This document shows positions 36,063 through 44,926 of a DNA stretch of 64,000 nucleotides, piece by piece (within the stretch, counting starts at the first letter, position 1; each line of letters starts with the position of its first letter). The notes under the pieces are model-generated. The model searched no databases. It was not told the origin of the DNA and was given only the letters and a program-made list of their open reading frames with translations. Origin of the DNA: Armigeres subalbatus (Eukaryota > Arthropoda > Insecta > Diptera > Culicidae); contig NC_085140.1 in assembly GCF_024139115.2 (NCBI RefSeq), forward strand, positions 435,635,260-435,699,259, written 5' to 3'. Position numbers and translations under genes: made by a program.

Positions 36063-36229
36063 AAATGAAATACGACCAGCGGTTTAAGATTAATTCGATG
36101 AATTAACAATTGGATACAGTAAACTTCAATGGAATGGTTTTCGAACATTTTGCATGGAATTTTAAAACTTTGACCATCTTTATATAAAACAAAGTTGGCA
36201 TTTGTGTGACCACGCATCACTCAAGCATA

Positions 36230-36411
36230 GAGCACTGCACGGAAACATCTCTTTCTCTTTCGTTCCTCATAAATTTTGACTTTTACTGGCCTTGTTGTTT
36301 TCTAATTTTTTTTGCAGCGAGAAAGAAACAAATAAATTAGAAAACAATAAGGCCAGTAAACGTCAAATTTCATGGAGAACGAAAGAGAAAAGATTCGTCC
36401 GTGCAGTGCCC
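36230..36411. mobile_element. 182-bp hairpin MITE with TA duplication
   Basis: The ends gagcactgcacgga and tccgtgcagtgccc are inverted copies, and pairing continues through 'ctctttctctttcgtt', 'ttgac...tttactggcc' and 'ttgttttctaat' to a short A/T-rich centre. The whole element therefore folds as one imperfect hairpin with arms of ~85 bp. TA flanks both ends (36228-36229, 36412-36413). There is no coding capacity. Confidence 0.7.
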
Positions 36412-36679
36412 TATATAGCCTATAGACAGCCAAATTTTTGCTAATTCTATTCCTTTTCTTCTTTTATTTACGCGAAAAAATGGAATATTTTCAAAATCAA
36501 AACTCAATTTTTTTGATGAAACTGTATCAGAATATTGATCAATTTTTGGTGAGACAAAGTTCACCGGGCCAGGTAGTACGTCGGGCGGGGCTTTTTTTAC
36601 ATTTCTTTCGGAATCTTCAACTTTGAGAGACTGTAACAGCTATAAGAGTTAAAGTTTTTTTTATTAATTTTTATATATA

Positions 36680-37167
36680 GGCTGGATGTACCAGTTGTGG
36701 CTATAGCACCAGTTGTCGCACTAGTGCTTCATATGCCAAATGAGCAATCAAATCACCGCAAACCAAGTTCACATCGATAAAGCATATTAATATGATACGA
36801 TAAAACATTTGATCTCCTCCAAAACAAGCAAAGCATAATTGTAAAAATTGATTTTGCTTAATTTTTGACGTCCTTTGCACCAGTTGTCGCACTAGTGGTC
36901 CCTATTTGGCCAGTCCCATAAGAAAACAATGGGATTTGCCAAATAAGGAACCAAAATTAAGAATAGTGCCACAACTGGTGCATGCGTTCCTATTATGGAT
37001 TAATCAATTTTGATGATTATAACTAATTTTATTGTGGTTTTCACAGCTGTTCTAAGGAGCAGGAAGTAAAACCTTTCGCTTGATATATAAAGTCCACCCA
37101 CATGCCTTTTACTTATGTTTCAAAAAATAGTTGTTCTTATGTATGGCGACAATTGGTACACCCACCC
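36680..37167. mobile_element. 488-bp MITE, copy 1 of a twin pair
   Basis: The left terminus ggctggatgtaccagttgtg and the right terminus (cgacaattggtacacccaccc) are imperfect inverted copies, flanked by TA at 36678-36679 and 37168-37169. The interior repeats 'caccagttgtcgcactagtg' twice. The copy at 49290-49777 has the same length and differs at only a small number of positions. No coding sequence. Confidence 0.8.
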
Positions 37168-37550
37168 TATATTCAATATGGATATGTAAGAAAAAATTAT
37201 ACAAAAAGTTACCGTTATTGAATGGGAAATACAATATTTTCCATATCTCGAGTGAAAATAAGTTGAACGACTTTTTGGGCCTACTTTTTACACACTACCT
37301 ATAGTTATATTTTTATTTAGACTTTCAACGAATTCCTTTGGCAAAGTTTGTATTTTATTCACATAATTCCCAATTCTGGGCGCTTGTATAGATAATAAAG
37401 TGAAAGGAAATAGAGGTTCAAAACAAAAAAAAACATTATTTCACACACTTTGACGAAACTTCAAACAATTGTTCTTCACAACTTTATCATTTCCGGCTTC
37501 CTCCCTCGTTTAGGACCGTTTGAGGTGGATCCCCTTCTTGTTGAGATGTA

Positions 37551-38669
37551 TCATAGGTTGACACATTTTTGGGATTCCTTCCCCGTTTCACGGGATGGAT
37601 AATTTTTTTGAGAAATGTCGTCGGGTGAAATACTTTTTCCAGGAGATACTTTCAGCTTCTTTTTCGGCTGAGACCCAGCTGGAGATCCGATAACATCATT
37701 GCGGTGCTGTTTCAAGAATTTTAAATCGATATTCGCAATCTTTCTAGGCAGCTGACTAATAAGTTCAAGAGGGTTCCATGGTCCGATTCCACACTTCCTG
37801 AAGCCTGACATAAGAATGCGTTTTGTTTTCGGGCAATTGGCTTCATCAGTTCATTGATAAGGCATCCGAGTCTGCTTTTAGGAATTGTTGCATTCTTAGA
37901 ACCTTCACGGGAAGTCCTCCAGCGACCCAGAATTTTTCGCCACTCTCGTTTCATTGGCCCGAAGTACGCGACGCCCTATGGTTGTGTTCGGTGGCAAGCA
38001 GATTAATCTTATGCTGTTTTGAAAGCAGATTTCGACAACTTTTCGACTTGAATGTGAGGAAAGATTGTCTCCGATCAGCACTATTGGTCCATTCAAATGT
38101 CTCGTTGCTGGCAGAAAAAGCGACTTACTGAAATTCCTCACGTTTTCAAAATATTTGAAACCACGCTTGCATATTGCAAGCTTCTTCCCCGGGATCATCC
38201 GACAGATTCATTTCGTCGTAGTTAAATATGTTACCTTCATGTTTTCCATATATTTTCTTGATTGTTTCGTGTGTTATTCCTGCCCGACTCAACTTGATGT
38301 TTTACGCAAACCGTTTGCTTAGCTCCTTATACACCCAAATTCTTGTTTACGTACGAACGTGCTTTCGAATGAAAGTTGAAGTGCATTCTCGTTTACGCCA
38401 GTAAAATCAAATGGAGAAACGGTTCGAACGAATCTCATTCGTTCGAAAGTATCGTTCGTCCGTAAACAAGAATAAGGGTGATAATCACGAAGGAATCGAG
38501 CCACCCAGTTTCGAGACGGTTTGTTGCCAGTGAAAGCTGGGACGTTTCGACCCCCCTTCTTTAAATAGATCCGAACTATTTCCCGAAGATCATCCGTTCC
38601 AACGGGAAAGCCACACACGACAAAGATGCTTCTTCGGCTTCTGAAAAAAATCAGAGGGGTTGTGTACAA
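37551..38669 (-). pseudogene. decayed pogo/Tigger (CENP-B/jerky-like) transposase
   Basis: Read on the - strand, four frame-broken pieces follow family order. About 38319-38640: the helix-turn-helix/CENPB-like part with FPVGTDDLREIV, NVPAFTGNKPSRNWVARFL. About 37990-38110: the DDE endonuclease core with GPIVLIGDNLSSHSSRKVV (which holds a catalytic Asp) and LICLPPNTT. About 37840-37954: KREWRKILGRWRTSREG. About 37740-37811: SGFRKCGIGPWNPLEL. Stops and frame changes interrupt it several times. The first catalytic Asp region is not clear to me. No TIRs could be assigned to it. It is a dead relic of an autonomous TA-target transposon. Confidence 0.75.
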
Positions 38670-38974
38670 GACACGACTGCCCGACGTAAACTACGAAAAA
38701 TCTTATGGTGCAATAATAATTGCAACGTCATGTAAATATTAGGTTGTTATAGGGTAATTGATCCGATAGTCGTGGGTGTTCCTATAGTTGCGGTAGTGTA
38801 GTTTTTATCAAATACTAGTCGACCCGGCAGACGTTGTCCTGCATAGTAGGCGAAAATGCGCCTGAACTGCGAAATATCTATACGATTCTTAATTTTAGTT
38901 CTTCACGATTTACTCAACCTTACTCGTGATTTTCGCATGGGAAAATATCATATAAACCCCACCTATCATATAAA

Positions 38975-39020
38975 GACACTGAAGACGGCCTTACTGTTGA
39001 GGTCGAAATACGTATCTGTC
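38975..39020 (+). ncRNA. hammerhead-like motif in the one-armed copy
   Basis: GACA (stem I, 5' side), CTGAAGA, a GGCC/GGTC helix, GAAA, a very short TACGTA hairpin, TC and TGTC (stem I, 3' side) occur in the order of a hammerhead ribozyme. The expected cut would fall between 39016 and 39017. One extra C lies between the CTGAAGA core and helix II compared with the canonical fold, so activity is uncertain. Confidence 0.5.
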
Positions 39021-39114
39021 AAGATACAATTAAGTGGTGGAATTCAATGGGATTGTATAAACTCGTCTTATGACAGGTGAAAACATTCCACTTAAAAGTT
39101 CAAAATAATTTTCT
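38975..39114 (+). mobile_element. one-armed copy of the hairpin retroelement family
   Basis: It carries only the right arm and tail of the element at 40762-41035 (gacactgaagacggcc ... ataattttct). It is flanked by the 11-bp duplication tatcatataaa at 38964-38974 and 39115-39125, so it is a complete insertion event in its own right and not a later deletion. It starts exactly at the first base of the hammerhead-like motif. Truncation of one side with an intact tail is the expected result of target-primed reverse transcription. Confidence 0.75.
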
Positions 39115-39929
39115 TATCATATAAACCCGTCGGAAACGATAACTAACGTATCTGCTGAAGGAATGAAGAAAATCCACCCAGCCGTTTTCGAGTTATGCGG
39201 ATACGAACACAGACCATTTTATTTTTATTATATAGACTAGTCGACCCGGCAGACGTTGTCCTGCATAGTAGGCGAAAATGTCCGTTTTGAACTGCCCATA
39301 CGAATCTTAATTTTAGTGTTTCGCGATTTACTCAACCTTACTCATAATTTTTGCATGAGGAAATATCATATAAACCCGTCGGAAATGATAATGAACGTTT
39401 CCACTGAACGAATGAAGAAAATCCATCCAGCCGTTTTTGAGTTATGCGGATACGAACACAGACCATTTCATTTTTATTATATAGAAGATACGCAAAGAAC
39501 GCAGCAACCACCATTGTCTATCAATTAGTTGACCTGTCATTACGTGAAAGAGATGAAAACTGTTTTGGATTTTCTAAAAAATCGGTAAAATATCACTGAA
39601 ATACTGTAATTTATTCTCTGCCTTGTACCAATAGTTGCGGTAGTGTTCCCATAGTTTTGAGTCTCGTATGAAAACAATGGGATTCGCAACTATAGGAACA
39701 CGAATTAGAAAATATCGCAACTATTGGAACATTGCACCAATAATTGGAGGATTCATTTTAGGTAATAATGACAGGAGCTGCTGCCTTCGGAATACTTTCT
39801 ACTCAAAATATAAAAGAGGAGCTTTCGAATGCACAATTTAGGTAAGCGAAATAAACTATAGCTTCTGTGCATGCGAACAAACAGTGGTGGAACGTGCTTA
39901 GTTCCTCCACTATTGGGTCATTTACCCTA

Positions 39930-40750
39930 CGCAACAGGCACCATCCATACGAATACATTTATGACGACAGAGTCCGACACACGCTCATGATTCCGCTACT
40001 GTACTTTTGTACTTAGAAGACAATTCGTCTCCTGTTACAAACAAATTATTTTCAATAATACGCATTTTCAATCACTAATAGCAACCCGCCCTAACAGTGA
40101 ATGAGGAAACGCATAGTCAACAAAGGGGCAGGGCTTATGATGCTACTTCATTAGATACCAGAAAGCTGCTATTCCGCGTTATTTTGTACAAGATTTCGCG
40201 GAGAGTTTTTCCATTGGTGTGGCGATGGCTCGGGTAGCGCGCTGGCAGTCGTGCCGTTTAGTTGTAAACTTTCGAGAAGTCGGCCAGCAGCAGCAGCATG
40301 GCGTGGGTATCGGCATCAGTGGCGGTCATCGATGGTGGAGCGGCAAATCATCGGTGGTCGAGCCCTGTCGAGCCGGAAACAGCGCACTCGTGAAATTTTT
40401 CGCATCGATGGCGTTTGAAGAACTAGCTAGTCGGGAAGCAGCACTCAAGATTCGAACTATCGAGCTGGAAATGTTTTTGAAAATAAATCTGTTTTTGTCA
40501 AGACCACCATTATATTCAAAAGAAAGTAAAAGGCTGTACTGTGACTGTAGCCAATTCATGGCTTATGAAATATTCTCATTCTCGCTATGTTCTGAGTTTG
40601 ATTATGTGCTGTTGTGAAATCAAATGCGTATTATTGAGACTAGTCACAAGAAAGTTGATTCGAAATAAACTTTTGTTCCGATCGGAATCGGTCGGCGGGT
40701 GGTTACTGCAGAAATTTATTGGCGTCATCATCGATTTGGCTGCTGTTATC
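39930..40750. other. unassigned stretch with one open frame
   Basis: A + frame of about 130 codons opens from an ATG at 40225 (MARVARW..., a QQQQH stretch, then a SMAFEELASREAALK segment) to 40617. The Gln run and GC-richer composition might mark a degenerate exon, but no domain, splice sites or promoter are recognised and a - frame overlaps it. No repeats are delimited here. Confidence 0.2.
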
Positions 40751-40818
40751 ATAAATTACCACTTGTCATAAGACGAGTTTGTACAATCCCATTGAATTCC
40801 ACCACTTAATTGAATCTT

Positions 40819-40864
40819 GACAGATACGTATTTCGACCTCAACAGTAAGGCCGTCTTCAGTGTC
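40819..40864 (-). ncRNA. hammerhead-like motif, left arm
   Basis: Mirror copy of the motif at 40894-40939, read on the - strand, with the same core, helix II and stem I. The predicted cleavage lies between 40823 and 40822. Confidence 0.5.
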
Positions 40865-40893
40865 TCGTACTTGACTCGACTCGACGAGTACGA

Positions 40894-40939
40894 GACACTG
40901 AAGACGGCCTTACTGTTGAGGTCGAAATACGTATCTGTC
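40894..40939 (+). ncRNA. hammerhead-like motif, right arm
   Basis: GACA-CTGAAGA-C-GGCC...GGTC-GAAA-TACGTA-TC-TGTC. Stem I is GACA/TGTC, helix II GGCC/GGTC, helix III minimal. The predicted cleavage lies between 40935 and 40936. The extra C before helix II is non-canonical. Confidence 0.5.
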
Positions 40940-41447
40940 AAGATACAATTAAGTGGTGGAATTCAATGGGATTGTACAAACTCGTCTTATGACAAGTGAA
41001 GACATTCCACTAAAAAGCTCAACATAATTTTCTTAATAAATTACCATTTTTTTCACAAGATTCAGACCATGTTGTTATTAATGATTTCGAATGCGCAGTT
41101 TGTCGGAGAGAGACGCTGCAATAATTTTTTTGCAGACAACGGCTGAAAATGTCTCCACTATGGTGACGTCTTCGTCAGTTTGGCTGTTGACGCCATCAAA
41201 TTTTCAGTCATGTCAGTCATTTCAAACGCTACATTAGTGTATAAAATTCTACAGCAACCACCGATGCTCGGACCGACACTGACGGAATGATTCCGCTACC
41301 GACGCCAAACGCTTTGTTCTATCAGAAAAGATTGTCTAAAATCAAATTTCTCTTGTTAATTTTCAGTACTCATTTGGAATCACAGAGAATTTTACAGTTC
41401 CTAGCGGTTGCACATTGGAAAAATTATCTCAACTTAACCTTCTTTCC

Positions 41448-44400
41448 GGCACGGCAAATGCTGGGTAAAGCGTACCATTGGTACTTCGCGTACCTGAAGG
41501 AATAAAATAGACCCCATCTCGCGGTCCTTAGCCTCTTACCCAGCAACTCCTATCCCTACCTCCCCGCGGTGCTGGCCGGGATACGAGCAACCTAAGGGAA
41601 GATCGGGTAACCATCCCCGGTGGGAACTATGGTCGTATGCTGACAGGGAAGGGGGGGTTTGCTCCTCTCCGGAGGTGCAAATCTTATTGAGCGTCTGTTC
41701 TCCATGTCAGGATCGGCTCACAACAGCGTCTGTTCTCCATGTTAGGGGCGGCTGATCATCGTCCGAGTGCCAGCGAGGGACTCTAAGTGAAACTGTGCAC
41801 CATGGTCCACCGGAAATAAGGAGGAATGGTCCTCCGGAAATTTAGGGGGTTTGGTGTCAGGCCCTGCAAGCCAGCCTTTAAAAATCATAAGCAACGAACA
41901 ATCAACAAGAGAGTACGGACCGGAACCATCGGTGAAGACCACTGCGACGAAAAGGGACTAGCGATTGGAAACTCGGTTCGTGGAACTGCAAATCTCTCAA
42001 CTTCATCGGGAGCACACGCATACTCGCCGATGTGCTCAAGGACCGTGGATTCGGCATCGTAGCGCTACAGGAGGTTTGTTGGAAGGGATCAATGGTGCGA
42101 ACGTTTAGAGGTAATCATACCATCTACCAGAGCTGCGGCAACATACACGAGCTGGGAACAGCTTTCATAGTGATGGGCGATATGCAAAGGCGCGTGATCG
42201 GGTGGTGGCCGATCAATGAAAGAATGTGCAAGTTGAGGATCAAAGGCCGGTTCTTCAACTTCAGCATAATCAACGTCCATAGCCCACACTCCGGAAGCAC
42301 TGATGATGATAAGGACGCATTCTACGCGCAGCTAGAACGTGAGTACGACAGCTGCCCAAGACACGACGTCAAAATCATCATAGGAGATTTGAACGCTCAG
42401 GTTGGCCAAGAGGAGGAGTTTAGACCGACCATTGGAAAGTTCAGCGCTCACCGGCTGACGAACGAAAACGGCCCACGACTAATTGATTTCGCCGCCTCCA
42501 AGAATATGGCCATTCGTAGCACCTACTTCCAACACAGCCTCCCGTATCGGTACACCTGGAGATCACCACTGCAGACAGAATCACAAATCGACCACGTTCT
42601 GATTGATGGACGGCACTTCTCCGACATTATCAACGTCAGAACATATCGTGGCGCTAACATCGACTCTGACCACTATCTGGTGATGGTTAAACTGCGCCCA
42701 AAACTATCCGTCATCAACAATGTTCGGTACCGACGACCGCCGCGGTATGACCTAGAGCGACTGAAGCAACCTGATGTCGCCACTGCATACGCGCAGCATC
42801 TCGAGGCAGCGTTGCCGGAAGAGGGTGAGCTCGATGGGGCCCCTCTTGAGGACTGCTGGAGTACAGTTAAAGCAGCCATTAACGACGCAGCGGAGAACAA
42901 CGTCGGGTATATGGGTCGAAGTCGACGGAACGATTGGTTCGACGAAGAGTGCAGACAGATTCTGGAGGAGAAGGACGCAGCGCGGGCGGTTGCGCTGCAG
43001 CAAGGTACCCGGCAGAACGTGGAACGTTATAGACGGAAGCGGAGACAGCAGACCCGCCTTTTTCAGGAGAAGAAACGCCGCCTGGAAGAAGCGGAGTGCG
43101 AGGAGATGGAACAGCTGTGCCGTTCTCAAGATACACGCAAGTTCTATCAGAAGCTCAACGCATCCCGCAAAGGCTTCGTGCCGCGAGCCGAAATGTGCCG
43201 GGATAAGGATGGGAGCATCTTGACGGACGAACGTGTGGTGATCGAAAGGTGGAAGCAGCACTACGAGGAACATCTGAATGGCGCTGAGAGTACAGGCAGT
43301 GAAAGTCAAGGCAGCGGAGGAGATGACTACGTCAGTTCAGCGGACGATGGAAGCCAACCAGCCCCCACCTTGAGGGAAGTTAAGGATGCCATTCAACAGC
43401 TAAAGACCAATAAAGCAGCTGGTAAGGATGGTATCGGAGCTGAGCTCATCAAGATGGGCCCGGAAAAGCTGGCCACTTGCCTGCACAAACTGATAGTCAG
43501 AATCTGGGAAACCGAACAGCTACCGGAGGAGTGGAAGGAAGGGGTTATATGCCCCATCTACAAGAAAGGCGACAAACTGGAGTGTGAGAACTTTCGAGCG
43601 ATCACCATCCTTAATGCCGCCTACAAAATGATATCCCAGATCATCTTCCGTCGTCTGTCACCATTAGTGAACGAGTTCGTGGGAAGTTATCAAGCCGGCT
43701 TCGTTGACGGCCGCTCGACAACGGACCAGATCTTTACTGTACGGCAAATCCTTCAAAAATGCCGTGAATACCAGGTCCCAACGCACCATCTGTTCGTTGA
43801 TTTCAAGGCGGCATACGACAGTATAGACCGCGTAGAGCTATGGAAAATTATGGACGAGAACAGCTTCCTGGGAAGCTTACCAGACTGATCAAAGCAACGG
43901 TGGATGGTGTGCAAAACTGTGTGAAGATTTCGGGCGAACACTCCAGTTCGTTCGAATCGCGCCGGGGACTAAGACAAGGTGATGGACTTTCGTGCCTGTT
44001 GTTCAACATTGCGCTAGAAGGTGTCATGCGGAGAGCCGGGTGTAACAGCCGGGGTACGATTTTCAACAGATCCAGTCAATTTATTTGCTTCGCGGATGAC
44101 ATGGACATTGTCGGCCGAACATTTGCAAAGGTGGCAGAACTGTACACCCGCCTGAAACGTAAAGCAACAAAAGTTGGACTGGTGGTGAATGCGTCAAAGA
44201 CAAAGTACATGCTTGTGGGCGGAACCGAGCGCGACAGGGCCCGCCTGGGAAGCAGTGTTACGATAGACGGGGATACCTTCGAGGTGGTCGAGGAATTCGT
44301 CTACCTCGGATCCTTGCTAACGGCTGACAACAACGTTAGTCGTGAAATACGAAGGCGCATCATCTGTGGAAGTCGGGCCTACTACGGGCTCCAGAAGAAA

Positions 44401-44914
44401 CTGCGGTCGAAAAGATTCGCCACCGCACCAAATGTGTCATGTACAAGACGTTAATAAGACCGGTAGTCCTCTACGGACATGAAACATGGACAATGCTCGA
44501 GGAGGACTTGCAAGCACTCGTATTCGAGAGACGGGTGCTTAGGACCATCTTTGGCGGTGTGCAAGAAGACGGTGTGTGGCGGCGAAGAATGAACCATGAG
44601 CTCGCCCAACTCTACGGCGAACCCAGTATCCAGAAGGTAGCTAAAGCCGGAAGGGTACGATGGGCAGGACATGTTGCAAGAATGCCGGACGGCAACCCTG
44701 CAAAGATGGTGTTCGCTTCCGATCCGGCAGGTACGAGACGGCGTGGAGCGCAGCGAGCGAGATGGGCAGACCAGGTGCAGAACGACTTGGCGAGCGTGGG
44801 GCGTATCCGAGGATGGAGAGATGCGGCCTCGAACCGTGCATTGTGGCGTCAAATTGTTGATTCAGCGTTATCTGTTTAGATGTTAACTAAATAAATGAAA
44901 TAAATGAATGAATG
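41448..44914 (+). mobile_element. near-full-length RTE-like LINE (family B, copy 1) with 12-bp TSD
   Basis: It starts ggcacggcaaatgctgggta, has a ~0.4-0.5-kb leader, one long ORF and a 3' tail of taaatgaa units. The perfect 12-bp duplication aaccttctttcc at 41436-41447 and 44915-44926 fixes both ends, giving 3467 bp. The same start in the copy at 53523 suggests this is the true 5' end. A single-ORF plan with APE endonuclease plus RT and a short-repeat tail fits the RTE clade (JAM1-like elements are known from Aedes), though the clade call is from memory. Frameshifts make it inactive. Confidence 0.85.
42032..44879 (+). pseudogene. LINE ORF: APE endonuclease and reverse transcriptase (copy 1)
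   Basis: The first frame (42032-43888) carries the endonuclease motifs ALQEVCW (about residue 11), IIGDLNAQVG (about 112), QIDHVLIDG (about 181) and DSDHYLVM (about 205). A coiled, charged linker follows, then RT motifs NKAAGKDGIGAELI, FRAITILNAAYKM, YQAGFVDGRSTTDQ and motif A FVDFKAAYDSID. A one-base loss near 43870 shifts the frame. The next frame has RGLRQGDGLSCLLFN and FADDMDIVG (the catalytic Asp pair). A second one-base loss in an A run (44410-44413) shifts it again to the C-terminal region ending at 44877-44879. The endonuclease N-terminus (WNCKSLN) lies in another frame upstream because of a small indel near 41880. Confidence 0.85.
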
Positions 44915-44926
44915 AACCTTCTTTCC

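Larger units (their letters stand above)
38814..39484 (+). repeat. two head-to-tail copies of an actagtcgacccgg...ttattatatag repeat
   Basis: Copy 1 (38814-39235) and copy 2 (39236-39484) both start actagtcgacccggcagacg and end in 'ccattt-atttttattatatag', with the shared inner words 'gttatgcggatacgaacaca'. Direct head-to-tail joining is typical of SINE/LINE tails that transposed as tandem units. Copy 1 is longer only because of the insertion at 38975-39125. No coding sequence. The parent element is not identified. Confidence 0.65.
38752..39927. mobile_element. 1.18-kb TIR element (gggtaattgatcc type) with nested retroelements
   Basis: The left end gggtaattgatccgatagtc and the right end (cactattgggtcatttaccc) are imperfect inverted copies bordered by TA (38750-38751, 39928-39929). 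Internally 'cctatagttgcggtagtg' recurs near 38780 and 39640. Its interior contains two head-to-tail copies of another repeat (38814-39484), and one of those holds a hairpin-retroelement fragment (38975-39114). That makes three insertion layers. Confidence 0.65.
40762..41035 (+). mobile_element. hairpin retroelement with hammerhead-like motifs (Penelope-like, non-autonomous)
   Basis: Two inverted arms of ~110 bp (to 40871 and 40887-40998) pair almost perfectly around a 15-nt loop and are followed on one side only by a ~37-nt tail (acattccacta...ttttctt). An 11-bp target-site duplication, ataaattacca, lies at 40751-40761 and 41036-41046. Each arm contains a hammerhead-like motif. Long inverted 'pseudo-LTRs', a short one-sided extension, variable target duplications near 12 bp and hammerhead motifs are together known from Penelope-like elements. 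No RT or GIY-YIG gene is present, so movement would need proteins from elsewhere. A TIR DNA transposon is the alternative, but the one-sided tail argues against it. Confidence 0.75.

Noticed and set aside
40762..41035. Mutator/foldback DNA transposon as first choice for the hairpin family
   Set aside because: Long TIRs and 9-11-bp duplications would fit, but the constant ~37-nt tail outside the right arm, the one-armed copy with an intact tail and the hammerhead-like cores fit a retroelement better. The alternative is kept open in the feature text.
44405..44420. Canonical -1 programmed frameshift site in the LINE
   Set aside because: A -1 shift would restore the frame, but the local word (cgaaaaga) is not a good X-XXY-YYZ slippery heptamer and a longer A run in another copy explains it as a one-base loss. 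It is kept only as a question in the findings.
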